In this document: positions 35,554 through 44,066 of the stretch, in pieces
Layout of the letters: each line of letters opens with the position of its first letter
Position numbering within the stretch: the first letter of the stretch is position 1
From: Clostridia bacterium
GTDB taxonomy: Bacteria > Bacillota > Clostridia > Christensenellales > Borkfalkiaceae
Assembly: GCA_017398825.1 (NCBI GenBank)
Contig: JAFQEV010000012.1
Location: 1 to 64,000 of the forward strand
Direction of reading: 5' to 3'
DNA: 64,000 bases
Made by a program: the position numbers and the translations under genes
Notes under the pieces: generated by a model
Told to the model about the DNA's origin: nothing
Databases searched by the model: none
Seen by the model: only the letters and a program-made list of their open reading frames with translations

Positions 35554-35826
35554 ATGAAAGCAATTGCGTTACTTGAAGTTCAGGCTATGGTTGCCGCCAT
35601 TACAGGACTTGACGCCATGGTCAAAGCTGCAAACGTAAAACTTATTCACGTTGAAAAGCGACTGGGCGGAAGACTTGTAACCGTAGTTGTTGAAGGCGAG
35701 GTTTCAGCTGTAACCGCAGCGCTTGACGCAGGCGCAGCGGCAGCGGCGGAGGTAGGCAACGTTAAGGTTCGCGAGGTAATCGCGCGCCCACACCCCGACG
35801 TTATGAGATTTTTAACGACGGGCTAA
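35554..35826 (+). CDS. BMC-H shell protein with Leu-Gly-Gly pore
   Basis: This 90-residue BMC-H protein has [26 protein letters not shown], a pore segment EKRLGGRLVTVVVEGEV near residues 35-50 and VIARPHPDVMRFLTTG at the end. The pore residues differ from both neighbours (R-L-G-G versus K-I-G-S-G), so its hexamer probably conducts a different solute. It lies between two near-identical BMC-H genes. Confidence 0.9.
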   Translation: MKAIALLEVQAMVAAITGLDAMVKAANVKLIHVEKRLGGRLVTVVVEGEVSAVTAALDAGAAAAAEVGNVKVREVIARPHPDVMRFLTTG

Positions 35827-35888
35827 TTAACACAGTTATTAGGGCTTTAAGCCCCAAACAAAATATATTTTAAAGGAGAACTACAACT

Positions 35889-36164
35889 ATGATGGAAGCA
35901 TTAGGAATGGTAGAAACCAGAGGTCTTGTAGCAGCTATCGAGGCAGCAGATGCTATGGTTAAAGCAGCAAACGTTGTTTTAATCGGCAGCGAAAAAATCG
36001 GTAGCGGACTTGTAAGCGTTATGGTTCGCGGTGACGTTGGCGCTGTTAAAGCTGCTGTTGAGGCAGGCTCTGCAGCTGCAACTGCTCTCGGCGAAGTTAT
36101 CGCTACTCACGTTATCCCGAGACCGCACGCAGACGTAGAAAAACTTCTTCCCGCTATTAAGTAA
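35889..36164 (+). CDS. pduA: BMC-H hexameric shell protein (copy 2)
   Basis: This 91-residue protein is identical to the 35255 product except at residue 2 (Met for Lys) and one C-terminal residue (Ala for Asn in PRPHxDVEK). The DNA differs at only a handful of positions, so the duplication is recent or the copies are kept alike by gene conversion. Having two copies would raise the dose of the major shell tile. A strong hairpin follows at 36184-36213. Confidence 0.92.
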   Translation: MMEALGMVETRGLVAAIEAADAMVKAANVVLIGSEKIGSGLVSVMVRGDVGAVKAAVEAGSAAATALGEVIATHVIPRPHADVEKLLPAIK

Positions 36165-36183
36165 GGCTAAGCATAGGAATTTA

Positions 36184-36221
36184 CCGTAGTATCCGATGCG
36201 TCGGATACTACGGGAGTTTTT
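36184..36221 (+). terminator. Intra-operon hairpin after the shell gene cluster
   Basis: A perfect 13-bp stem CCGTAGTATCCGA/TCGGATACTACGG with a TGCG loop is followed by GAGTTTTTCT. It looks like a partial terminator or an mRNA-stabilising stem between the BMC-H genes and pduL, which would make shell protein mRNA more abundant than the downstream genes. Confidence 0.75.
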
Positions 36222-36258
36222 CTAAACACACTCAAACTAACCAAATCGGAGAAAATTT

Positions 36259-36915
36259 ATGATAGTTACTCAATCTCAAATAGAAGAGCTCGTTAAAAGA
36301 GTGCTCGACGGAATTATTCGCGATAAAGACAACATCAAGCTTGGCGAAATTCCCGTTGGCGTTTCTAATAGGCATATACATCTTAATAAGCAGGACCTTG
36401 AGACTTTGTTCGGTAAGGATTATAAGCTCACTCCGTTTAAGGACTTGTCGCAACCCGGTCAATACGCTTGCAAGGAAACCTTGACTATCGTTGGACCTTC
36501 CCTCCGCCCCATTGAAAAGGTGAGGGTGCTTGGACCTTTAAGAAGTCATTCCCAAGTGGAAATATCGGCAACCGACTCGTTCGTACTCAAAAACCGCCCG
36601 CCCGTTAGAGAATCGGGCAACATAAAAGGTTCTGCAGGAATTACCATTATAGGACCTAAAGGTGCGGTTCATCTTAAAGAGGGTTGCATTATCGCAAACC
36701 GCCATATACACATGTCCCCGTTCGACGCGGAATTCTTCGGGGTAAAGGACGGCGATAAGGTTATAGTAGACGTTATCGGGCAAAAGAGTACCCGTTGGTA
36801 CGACGTTCAAATCCGCGTAAGCAAAGATTTTAGACTTGAAATGCACATTGATACAGACGACTCTAACGCTACCTGCATCGGCAACGGCGCAAAGGTGAGA
36901 ATCGTCAAGGAGTAA
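36259..36915 (+). CDS. pduL: PduL-type phosphotransacylase, BMC cargo
   Basis: This 218-residue PduL-family enzyme (unrelated to Pta) has an N-terminal targeting helix VTQSQIEELVKRVLDGII and two beta-barrel halves. The first carries GVSNRHIHLNKQDLE near residue 35 and the second CIIANRHIHMSPFDAEFFGVKDGD near 148; these His residues bind zinc. The VLGPLRSHSQVEIS segment lies between. It exchanges CoA for phosphate on propionyl-CoA, regenerating CoA inside the shell, and passes propionyl phosphate to AckA. It ends 3 nt before the BMC-P gene. Confidence 0.94.
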   Translation: MIVTQSQIEELVKRVLDGIIRDKDNIKLGEIPVGVSNRHIHLNKQDLETLFGKDYKLTPFKDLSQPGQYACKETLTIVGPSLRPIEKVRVLGPLRSHSQVEISATDSFVLKNRPPVRESGNIKGSAGITIIGPKGAVHLKEGCIIANRHIHMSPFDAEFFGVKDGDKVIVDVIGQKSTRWYDVQIRVSKDFRLEMHIDTDDSNATCIGNGAKVRIVKE

Positions 36916-36918
36916 GTA

Positions 36919-37167
36919 GTGTTAAAAGGTATTATTAGAGGAAACGTAGTTTCCACAAGAAAAAAAGAAGAGCTTGTCGGCGCTAAGTTTATGGAAGTTC
37001 AAATTATTGAAAACGGAACTATCACCGATAAGTATTTAATAGCTATCGATTCGGTAGGCGCAGGTATCGGCGAAACAGTTCTCGTAACAACGGGAAGTTC
37101 GGCAAGACTTGCACTTAGTAACGTCAACGCACCTTGTGATGCAGTAATCGTTGGTATCGTTGACTAA
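36919..37167 (+). CDS. pduN: BMC-P vertex protein (EutN/CcmL/PduN family)
   Basis: This 82-residue pentamer-forming vertex protein starts LKGIIRGNVVSTRKKEELVGAKFMEVQ and contains DSVGAGIGETVLVTTGSSAR near residue 45 and APCDAVIVGIVD at the end, all typical of EutN/CcmL. Pentamers cap the twelve corners of the shell. The start codon is GTG (36919). Confidence 0.93.
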   Translation: MLKGIIRGNVVSTRKKEELVGAKFMEVQIIENGTITDKYLIAIDSVGAGIGETVLVTTGSSARLALSNVNAPCDAVIVGIVD

Positions 37168-37192
37168 TCACCTTTATATCTGAAGAAAAATT

Positions 37193-38506
37193 ATGGACTT
37201 GAAAACTAAGATGAGGGAGGCAGGCATTGTAGGCGCAGGTGGCGCAGGCTTTCCGTCGTATGCAAAGCTTGCTGACGGCGCGGAAGTGCTCGTTATCAAC
37301 GGCGCTGAGTGCGAACCCCTCCTCTATACTGACTATATTCTCTTAAAAAAAGAGATAGACGGCGTGCTTTCGGGCATAAGAGCGGTTCTTGACTACCTTT
37401 CGGTAACTAAAGCCCTCCTCTGCGTAAAAGATCACACCGCTAAAAAATTAAATATTAAAGACGGAACTCTACTCGCCGATAAAATTACCCTCAAGGTTCT
37501 TCCCGACGTTTATCCTATGGGCGACGAAATCAGCCTTATCTATCAAGCTACGGGAAAGGTTGTAAAACCGGGCAATTTACCTATCACGGCAGGGGTTATC
37601 GTTTATAACGTAGAAACGGTTCTAAACGTTTCAAACGCAATTATTAAAGGCGAACCCTTAACTGAAAAATGGCTGACTGTTGGAGGCGACGTTGCAAAGC
37701 CCATAGTCACCAAAGTTCCCCTCGGAACTAAGATTGAGGACTTGTTCAAGGCGTTAAACGTTGCAGTTGATGACAATCACGTTTTACTCGACGGCGGTCC
37801 TTCAATGGGAAAGGTTATCGACCCCGAAAAAGCAGTCATTACCAAAACGACGAAGGGCTTGCTTATCCTTCCTAAAAACATACCTGCAATCGAGGCAAAG
37901 TTTATAGACGGTGCAAAGTCAGTTGCAAGAGCGGAGACGGCTTGCTGTCAATGTACGAGATGTACCGACCTTTGCCCGAGAGGACTTTTAGGTTATCCCT
38001 TAGAACCTCACAAAATGGTGAGAACTGCAAAAAACGCGGTTACACTCTCGCCTGAAATGGTGATATCGGCAACCCTTTGCTGTGGTTGCGGTATATGTGA
38101 AACGCTTGCTTGCTGTCAGGGAATTTCCCCTAAAGCAGTTATCAACGAATACAAAGTTTTACTCGCTAAAGAAAAGCTTAGGTTCGTTGGAAAAGAAGAG
38201 GTTTCCCCTCATAAAGAAAGAGAATATCGCATGATACCTTCTGACCGTTGGCAGTCGGTATTAGGCGTTAAAAAATACGATAAAGTAGCCGAGTATATAG
38301 GCGAACTCAAGAGCTTTAACTCGGTAGAAATCAATCTTCGCCAGCATATCGGTGCACCCTCCGTTCCCGCGGTAAAAACGGGCGATAGGGTGATTAAAGG
38401 TCAACTTATAGCAAATGCGAACGACGGCTTGTCGCTCCCACAGCACGCGTCGATTGACGGCGTTGTAACGGTATACGACAGCAAAATAGTAATAGAAAAC
38501 AAGTAG
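37193..38506 (+). CDS. pduS: PduS-like RnfC-family flavo-iron-sulfur protein
   Basis: This 437-residue RnfC-like protein has an early glycine-rich motif GIVGAGGAGFPSYAKL (residues about 12-27) and the INGAECEPLLYTDY block near 45. Two 4Fe-4S motifs follow, CCQCTRCTDLCPRG near 250 and CCGCGICETLACC near 300, with a C-terminal SLBB/barrel-like part. PduS uses FMN and iron-sulfur centres to move electrons and can pair with the Cys-bearing shell protein encoded next. In a B12-independent locus it probably balances NADH or feeds electrons to the activase system. Confidence 0.9.
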   Translation: MDLKTKMREAGIVGAGGAGFPSYAKLADGAEVLVINGAECEPLLYTDYILLKKEIDGVLSGIRAVLDYLSVTKALLCVKDHTAKKLNIKDGTLLADKITLKVLPDVYPMGDEISLIYQATGKVVKPGNLPITAGVIVYNVETVLNVSNAIIKGEPLTEKWLTVGGDVAKPIVTKVPLGTKIEDLFKALNVAVDDNHVLLDGGPSMGKVIDPEKAVITKTTKGLLILPKNIPAIEAKFIDGAKSVARAETACCQCTRCTDLCPRGLLGYPLEPHKMVRTAKNAVTLSPEMVISATLCCGCGICETLACCQGISPKAVINEYKVLLAKEKLRFVGKEEVSPHKEREYRMIPSDRWQSVLGVKKYDKVAEYIGELKSFNSVEINLRQHIGAPSVPAVKTGDRVIKGQLIANANDGLSLPQHASIDGVVTVYDSKIVIENK

Positions 38507-38516
38507 GTAAAAAACG

Positions 38517-39062
38517 ATGTATAACTCAATCGGAGTGATTGAACTTAAAAACGTACCCAAGGGTATAGAGGCCGCTGACGACGCTTTAAAAAGCGCTGGC
38601 ATCGAGATGGTTTCTTCCCACCCGTCTTGCCCTGGCAAGTACGAGATAATATTAACGGGTTCTATATCCAACGTAACGGCGGCAGTAAACCACGTTAATC
38701 AAAAATTCGACGGGTACGTTATTGACTCTTCGATTATGGGTAGAATTGACCAGCAAGTAATCTCCGCCCTCTTTGGAACGGGCGTTGGAACTAAGAGCGG
38801 TTCTCTCGGCGTTTTAGAAACGTTCTCCGCACCCACCATTATCAAAGCTGCGGATATCGCAGTTAAAACTGCAAAGGTTGAAATTTTCGACCTTAGAGTT
38901 TCAAGAGGTATGGGCGGTAAAGGCGTTGTGTTAATTACCGGCGAGGTTGGTGACGTTACCGCTGCAATCGAGGCTGGCGCTGACTACGCAAAAAGCTTAG
39001 GTCAGTTATCTGCAACCTCGGTTATAGCATCTCCACACCAAGGCATTTGGGAACAGCTTTAA
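38517..39062 (+). CDS. pduT: BMC-T trimeric shell protein (PduT-like)
   Basis: This 181-residue protein has two BMC domains: NSIGVIELKNVPKGIEAADDALKSAGI from residue 3 and GSLGVLETFSAPTIIKAADIAVKTAKV from about 97. The segment SHPSCPGKY near residue 40 matches the place where PduT holds a pore 4Fe-4S cluster through one Cys per subunit. It would form a pseudohexamer with a redox-active pore, next to its likely electron partner PduS. Confidence 0.9.
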   Translation: MYNSIGVIELKNVPKGIEAADDALKSAGIEMVSSHPSCPGKYEIILTGSISNVTAAVNHVNQKFDGYVIDSSIMGRIDQQVISALFGTGVGTKSGSLGVLETFSAPTIIKAADIAVKTAKVEIFDLRVSRGMGGKGVVLITGEVGDVTAAIEAGADYAKSLGQLSATSVIASPHQGIWEQL

Positions 39063-39097
39063 TTTTTACATTAACTTAACTGTTTTAAGGAATTAGT

Positions 39098-41629
39098 ATG
39101 GAAAATATTAAATTCGTTATTGAAAAAAGTTCAAGAATACAAGCTTTAATAGACAATCTCTATGAAAATATGCCCGAAATCGAGTCTGCAAGAGGCATGC
39201 TCGTAACGGAAAGCTATAAAGAAACGGAGAATTTGCCTATCATCAAGCGCAGGAGCGCTTGTTTTAGCCATATTTTGAAAAATATTCCCATTGTTATTAG
39301 GGATAAAGAACTCATCGTAGGTAGTGCAACGGTGCACCCCCGCGGTTGTCAAGTTTTCCCCGAATACTCTTTCGAGTGGCTCGAGGCGGAATTTGACACC
39401 GTTGAAAAGCGTGCCGCAGACCCCTTCTATATCAGCGAGCAAACTAAAGCGGAGCTTCGCGACGCTTACAAGTACTGGAAGGGCAAAACTACGAGCGACC
39501 TTGCTAAATCTAATATGGATAAGAGGGCTTACGAGGCGTTCGTAACCCACGGAATGTTTACCCCCGGCAACTACTTCTACAACGGCATAGGCCACGTTAA
39601 CGTAAACTACGAAAAAGTTTTAAAAATAGGCTATCGCGGAATTATTGACGAGGCGTTAAAAGCTAAATCTAAAGTTGAGGTTTACTGCCCTGAATACATG
39701 CAGAGAATTAACTTCCTCGATGCCGTTATCGAAAGTGCTGAGGCTGTTATTGCTTATGCAAAGAGGTATTCCGCACTCGCTCGCGAGCTTGCTCAAAAAG
39801 AAAGCGATTACACCCGCCGTGAAGAACTCTTACAAATTGCTAAAAACTGCGAAAGAGTTCCCGAATTTGGCGCTACGAGCTTTTACGAGGCTTGCCAGTC
39901 GTTCTGGTTCGTTCAACTTTTATTACAAGTTGAATCGAGCGGTCACTCAATATCTCCAGGTCGTTTCGACCAGTATATGTATCCCTTCTACAAAAAGGAT
40001 TTGGACGAGGGCAAAATCACCGTTGAAGAGGCGCAAGAGCTCATCGATTGCATTTGGGTTAAGCTCAACGATATCAACAAGGTGCGTGACGCCGTTTCCG
40101 CCGACGGTTTTGCCGGCTACGGCATGTTCCAAAACCTCATCGTAGGCGGTCAGGATACGAGAGGCGTTGACGCTACTAACGATTTATCCTTTATGTGCTT
40201 AGAGGCGTCCATGCACGTTCCCCTTCCCCAGCCTTCTATCTCTATAAGAGTTTGGAACGGCTCTCCTCAAGATTTACTTATTAAGGCGGCCGCACTTACC
40301 CGTCTTGGAACGGGTCTTCCCGCATATTATAACGACGAGGTTATCATTCCCTCCATTATGGCAAGAGGCGTAACCTTAGAAGACGCGCGCGATTACTGCA
40401 TTATCGGCTGTGTTGAACCGCAAAAGGGCGGTAAAACGGACGGCTGGCACGACGCAGCTTTCTTCAATATGTGTCGCCCGTTAGAACTCGTGTTTACACA
40501 AGGCGTTGACAAAGGCGTTCAAATCGGCCCTCGCACCAAAAACGTTTGCGATATGACCACGTTCGAAGAGTTCTACGATGCATATAAAGAACAACAAGCG
40601 TATTTCGTTCAACTTTTAGTAAACGCAAACAACGCAATAGACACCGCACACGCAACGAGATGTCCTCTCCCCTTCCAGTCGTCAATGGTGGCTGACTGTA
40701 TAGGTAGAGGCAAATCCTTACAAGAAGGCGGTGCAATATATAACTTTACAGGTCCGCAAGGCTTTGGTATTGCAAACAATACCGACGGTCTTATCGCAAT
40801 AAGAAAGCTCGTGTTCGAGGATAAAAAGCTCACTATGCAAGAGTTTAAAGAGGCGATGGACAACAACTTCGGCTACGGCTACTCGGGCGCAGGCGCTATC
40901 AACCTCACCACAGAAATCTCTAAAGAACTTTCTAAAAAGGGTATCCCCGTAAACGAAGAAATTATTTCCGCAATCTATCGTAGCGTAACTACCGCAGGCA
41001 CTTTAACCGATGCTGAAAAGCGCAAGTATCGCGAGGTTAAACGCCTTATAGACGAAGATTGCCCCAAATACGGCAACGATATTTTTGAAATTGATATGTT
41101 TGCAAGAGACGTTGCAAACACCTATACCAAAGAGGTTGAAAAGTACAAAAACCCGCGCGGTGGCGTATTCCAAGCAGGTCTTTATCCGGTATCTGCAAAC
41201 GTTCCGCTCGGCACTCAAACGGGCGCTACGCCTGACGGCAGGCTCGCGTTTACTCCTATTGCAGACGGTATAGGACCTGCATCGGGTAGAGATAAGAAAG
41301 GTCCTACCGCGACAGCTAACTCGGTTGCAAAGCTCGAGCAAGACGTTGCAAGCAACGGAACTCTTCTCAATCAAAAATTCCACCCCTCCGCTCTTCAAGG
41401 CGCGGCTGGGCTTGCAAAGTTCGTTGCACTTATTCGCTCCTACTTTGACCAAAAGGGAATGCACGTTCAATTTAACGTAGTTACTAAAGAAACGCTTTTA
41501 GACGCGCAACAACACCCTGAAAATTACAAGACGCTCGTAGTTAGAGTTGCGGGCTATTCGGCACTCTTTACCTCGCTTAGCAAGTCACTTCAAGACGATA
41601 TTATTGCAAGAACTGAACAAGGATTTTAA
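39098..41629 (+). CDS. Glycyl radical diol dehydratase (propanediol dehydratase type)
   Basis: This 843-residue glycyl radical enzyme has the active-site Cys438 and Glu440 in IIGCVEPQKGGKTDGWHD and the radical-bearing Gly819 in VRVAGYSALF. It should dehydrate (S)-1,2-propanediol to propionaldehyde without B12. The aldolase in the operon and the WHDAAFFNMCRPLELVF block favour propanediol over choline or glycerol as substrate; choline lyase (CutC) is the main alternative and cannot be excluded by eye. Unlike several microcompartment glycyl radical enzymes, it starts almost directly with the catalytic domain, with no long N-terminal targeting extension. Confidence 0.9.
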   Translation: MENIKFVIEKSSRIQALIDNLYENMPEIESARGMLVTESYKETENLPIIKRRSACFSHILKNIPIVIRDKELIVGSATVHPRGCQVFPEYSFEWLEAEFDTVEKRAADPFYISEQTKAELRDAYKYWKGKTTSDLAKSNMDKRAYEAFVTHGMFTPGNYFYNGIGHVNVNYEKVLKIGYRGIIDEALKAKSKVEVYCPEYMQRINFLDAVIESAEAVIAYAKRYSALARELAQKESDYTRREELLQIAKNCERVPEFGATSFYEACQSFWFVQLLLQVESSGHSISPGRFDQYMYPFYKKDLDEGKITVEEAQELIDCIWVKLNDINKVRDAVSADGFAGYGMFQNLIVGGQDTRGVDATNDLSFMCLEASMHVPLPQPSISIRVWNGSPQDLLIKAAALTRLGTGLPAYYNDEVIIPSIMARGVTLEDARDYCIIGCVEPQKGGKTDGWHDAAFFNMCRPLELVFTQGVDKGVQIGPRTKNVCDMTTFEEFYDAYKEQQAYFVQLLVNANNAIDTAHATRCPLPFQSSMVADCIGRGKSLQEGGAIYNFTGPQGFGIANNTDGLIAIRKLVFEDKKLTMQEFKEAMDNNFGYGYSGAGAINLTTEISKELSKKGIPVNEEIISAIYRSVTTAGTLTDAEKRKYREVKRLIDEDCPKYGNDIFEIDMFARDVANTYTKEVEKYKNPRGGVFQAGLYPVSANVPLGTQTGATPDGRLAFTPIADGIGPASGRDKKGPTATANSVAKLEQDVASNGTLLNQKFHPSALQGAAGLAKFVALIRSYFDQKGMHVQFNVVTKETLLDAQQHPENYKTLVVRVAGYSALFTSLSKSLQDDIIARTEQGF

Positions 41630-41637
41630 TTTTAAAG

Positions 41638-42423
41638 ATGGATTACTTAAAGACCAAAGGCAGAATATTTAATATTCAAAGATTCTCTATTCACGACGGA
41701 CCCGGCATTAGAACAATCGTGTTTTTAAAGGGTTGTTTTATGCGTTGCGCTTGGTGCTGTAATCCCGAATCGCAAAAATACGAGATTGAAACGCTCTACG
41801 AAAACGGCGTTCCCAAAACGGTTGGAAAGGACGTTTGCGTCGAAGAGCTTATGCCCGAGATTTTATCCGACGTTCAATACTATCGCAGGAGCGGTGGTGG
41901 CGTAACGCTTTCGGGCGGTGAGGTTCTCGCTCAGCCGGAATTTGCAAGAGATTTGCTCAGGGCGTGCAAAAACGCAGGTCTTCACACGGCGATTGAAACT
42001 ACTTTGAACGCTCCGTTTGAAGATATTTCTAAGCTTTTACCCTATCTCGACCTATGCCTAATGGATATTAAACACCTAAACTCCGCTAAGCATAAGGAAT
42101 ACACGACCGCCGGCAACGAGAGAATTCTTGAAAACGCTAAAAAGGTAGCGGAAAGCGGAGTTGAGCTCATAATAAGAACGCCCGTTATTCCCACCTTTAA
42201 CGACAGCGCTGAGGAAATTAAAGCTATTTCAAAATTCGCATCCACCCTTCCAAACGTAAAGGAGCACCACCTCCTCCCGTACCACAGGCTCGGGCAGGAC
42301 AAGTATTCCGGACTACACAGAAATTATTCATTAAAAGATATCGAACCTCCAACTAAGGAAAAGATGGAATACTTAAAATCAGTTGCCGAAGAGAGCGGGC
42401 TTAAAGTTCAAATCGGAGGCTAA
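41638..42423 (+). CDS. Glycyl radical enzyme activase (radical SAM)
   Basis: This 261-residue radical SAM protein has the cluster motif CFMRCAWCCNPES (CxxxCxxC, residues about 32-40), preceded by RFSIHDGPGIRTIVFLKG, and the SGGEVLAQPEFARDLL block near 98. It makes the glycyl radical on the enzyme encoded 8 nt upstream. Most activases of diol dehydratases carry an inserted ferredoxin-like domain with eight more cysteines; here that stretch (about residues 45-75) is short and has only one Cys, so the extra clusters are absent. Its length is closer to that of pyruvate formate-lyase activase. Confidence 0.92.
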   Translation: MDYLKTKGRIFNIQRFSIHDGPGIRTIVFLKGCFMRCAWCCNPESQKYEIETLYENGVPKTVGKDVCVEELMPEILSDVQYYRRSGGGVTLSGGEVLAQPEFARDLLRACKNAGLHTAIETTLNAPFEDISKLLPYLDLCLMDIKHLNSAKHKEYTTAGNERILENAKKVAESGVELIIRTPVIPTFNDSAEEIKAISKFASTLPNVKEHHLLPYHRLGQDKYSGLHRNYSLKDIEPPTKEKMEYLKSVAEESGLKVQIGG

Positions 42424-42445
42424 CTAACACTCAAGGAGTTCACTT

Positions 42446-42805
42446 ATGGAAATGCACGATAAAATGAGAATTATACAGGAGTTCGTTCCCGGTAAACAGA
42501 TTACCCTTTGCCACATTATTGCAAACCCGGGCGAAACCTTATATGTAAAACTCGGCTTAGACCCAAAAGTTGATTACACGCGCAGTGCAATCGGCGTTTT
42601 CACCGTTATCCCTTACGAAAGTGCAGTAATTGCAGCGGATATCGCAATGAAATCTTCAGGCGCTGAAATCGGCTTTGTAGATAGGTTTACAGGTACGCTT
42701 ATAATTACCGGTAGCGTATCCTCCGTAGAGGCTGCATTCAACGCCATCAACGATTACTTTAAAAATAGGCTCGGCTATATTTGCTGTGACGTTACTAAGA
42801 CCTAA
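42446..42805 (+). CDS. pduU: Circularly permuted BMC-H shell protein (PduU/EutS-like)
   Basis: This 119-residue permuted BMC protein has an N-terminal beta-strand segment (IIQEFVPGKQITLCHIIANP) that in PduU forms a small barrel over the pore. It is followed by SAIGVFTVIPYESAVIAADIAMKSSG and TGTLIITGSVSSVEAAF. It contributes minor hexamers to the shell. An AAGGAG site precedes the ATG. Confidence 0.9.
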   Translation: MEMHDKMRIIQEFVPGKQITLCHIIANPGETLYVKLGLDPKVDYTRSAIGVFTVIPYESAVIAADIAMKSSGAEIGFVDRFTGTLIITGSVSSVEAAFNAINDYFKNRLGYICCDVTKT

Positions 42806-42840
42806 TATCGACCTATAAGGCGGTATTTATACTGTTGAGT

Positions 42841-43278
42841 ATGAAAAAAATAATGTTATTCGGAAGAGTTGGCGCAGGCAAAACAACCTTAAAGCAAGCT
42901 CTTCTCGGCGAGGAAATAAAATACGATAAAACGCAATACGTTAACTATCTCGATACCGTTATAGACACGCCTGGCGAATACACCGAGCGCCGTGAAACGA
43001 GCGGTGCGCTCGCGCTGTACGCGTACGAGGCGGACGTGGTTGGGCTGGTGCTTTCCGCAAACGAGCCCTACTCTATATTTTCGCCCTGTTTAACGAGTAT
43101 GGTTAACCGCGAGGCTATCGGAATTATAACGGGCATAGACAAGCCCGACGCAAAGGTTGAAACGGTTGCAAACTGGTTAAGGCTTGCAGGCTGTAAAAAG
43201 ATATTCCCCGTTAGTTCGATAACTGGCGAGGGAGTTGACGAACTTATTGAATTTCTCAAGGATGATAAAGACAAATGA
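42841..43278 (+). CDS. EutP/PduV-like small GTPase
   Basis: This protein of about 145 residues has the P-loop GRVGAGKTTL (residues about 6-15), DTPGEY near 42 as the G3 motif, and TGIDKPDA near 98 as the G4-like motif, as in EutP/PduV proteins. These are found with microcompartment operons and have been linked to compartment positioning or to acetate kinase-like activity; the role is not settled. I use the ATG at 42841, although a TTG two codons upstream is possible. Its end overlaps the ParA gene by ATGA. Confidence 0.85.
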   Translation: MKKIMLFGRVGAGKTTLKQALLGEEIKYDKTQYVNYLDTVIDTPGEYTERRETSGALALYAYEADVVGLVLSANEPYSIFSPCLTSMVNREAIGIITGIDKPDAKVETVANWLRLAGCKKIFPVSSITGEGVDELIEFLKDDKDK

Positions 43279-44066
43279 GCAAGACAAAGGTTATAGCATT
43301 TGCCAACAATAAGGGCGGTAGCGGAAAGACCACTACCTGTTCAAACGTAGCGTGTGCGCTTGCGCTTGACGGCAAAAAAGTCCTTATGATAGACGGCGAC
43401 ATGCAACTTAATCTCACCATTTCCTATTTTGACGAGGAAAAGGCTCTTTCCTTTGCCGAGAGTGGAAAAAATATCTACTCGGCTATAAAGGACGGGGTTG
43501 AGCTAACCTCGTGCATTGCGGAAACGGAATACGAGGGGCTTGATTTAATACCCTCTTCCTCGCTTATGAGCGGAATTGAGTTTGAACTCTTTTCTAAATG
43601 GCAAAGAGAAACGGTGTTTAAAAAATTGCTCGAGCCCGTTCGCGCAAGAGGCTATTACGATTACATTTTAATAGACGCTCCGCCCACGCTCGGCGGTTGG
43701 GTTATGAACGTTCTTTGCGCAAGCGATTATCTCGTTATTCCCGTAGAGGCAAGCCCGTGGGGCTTGTTCGGTTTGGCAAATATGTTTGAGTTCACCGCTC
43801 AGGTTAAAGAAATTTCACCAAAGCTTGAAATTTTAGGCATTGCCGTAACTAAAGCTGACGAGAGGAAAAAGTATTTTAAGCAAACGCTTGAAACACTCAA
43901 ATCTATGGAGGGAGTTAGATTGTTTAACACCTACGTTAGAGTAGACAGCACGGTTGAGTGGTCGCAAGATAACAGCGTTCCCGTAGTTGCGTTCAAAAAA
44001 TCATCGAGGAGCGCACAGGAATACACAATGCTTGCAAAGGAGATTGAAAGCTATGTCAATAGGTAA
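43275..44066 (+). CDS. ParA-family ATPase, possible BMC positioning (McdA-like)
   Basis: This 263-residue ParA-type ATPase has a deviant Walker A motif NNKGGSGKTTTCSNVA (residues about 11-26), the MIDGDMQLNLT switch near 38 and LIDAPPTLGG near 134. ParA-type ATPases bind the nucleoid and move cargo by gradients; McdA does this for carboxysomes. Its place after the EutP gene (4-nt overlap) and before a small disordered protein, all within the BMC transcript, suggests it distributes the compartments. The cargo link is inference. Confidence 0.9.
   Translation: MSKTKVIAFANNKGGSGKTTTCSNVACALALDGKKVLMIDGDMQLNLTISYFDEEKALSFAESGKNIYSAIKDGVELTSCIAETEYEGLDLIPSSSLMSGIEFELFSKWQRETVFKKLLEPVRARGYYDYILIDAPPTLGGWVMNVLCASDYLVIPVEASPWGLFGLANMFEFTAQVKEISPKLEILGIAVTKADERKKYFKQTLETLKSMEGVRLFNTYVRVDSTVEWSQDNSVPVVAFKKSSRSAQEYTMLAKEIESYVNR

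Noticed and set aside
35889-36164. Assembly artefact duplicating a BMC-H gene
   Set aside because: The two copies differ in residues, silent sites and flanking sequence and have a different gene between them, so a true duplication is more likely. Long reads would settle it.
39098-42423. Choline TMA-lyase (CutC/CutD) locus
   Set aside because: The Cys and Gly motifs do not discriminate by eye, but the fuculose-phosphate-type aldolase in the same operon and the short activase favour a 1,2-propanediol route. I kept choline as an alternative in the gene entry only.
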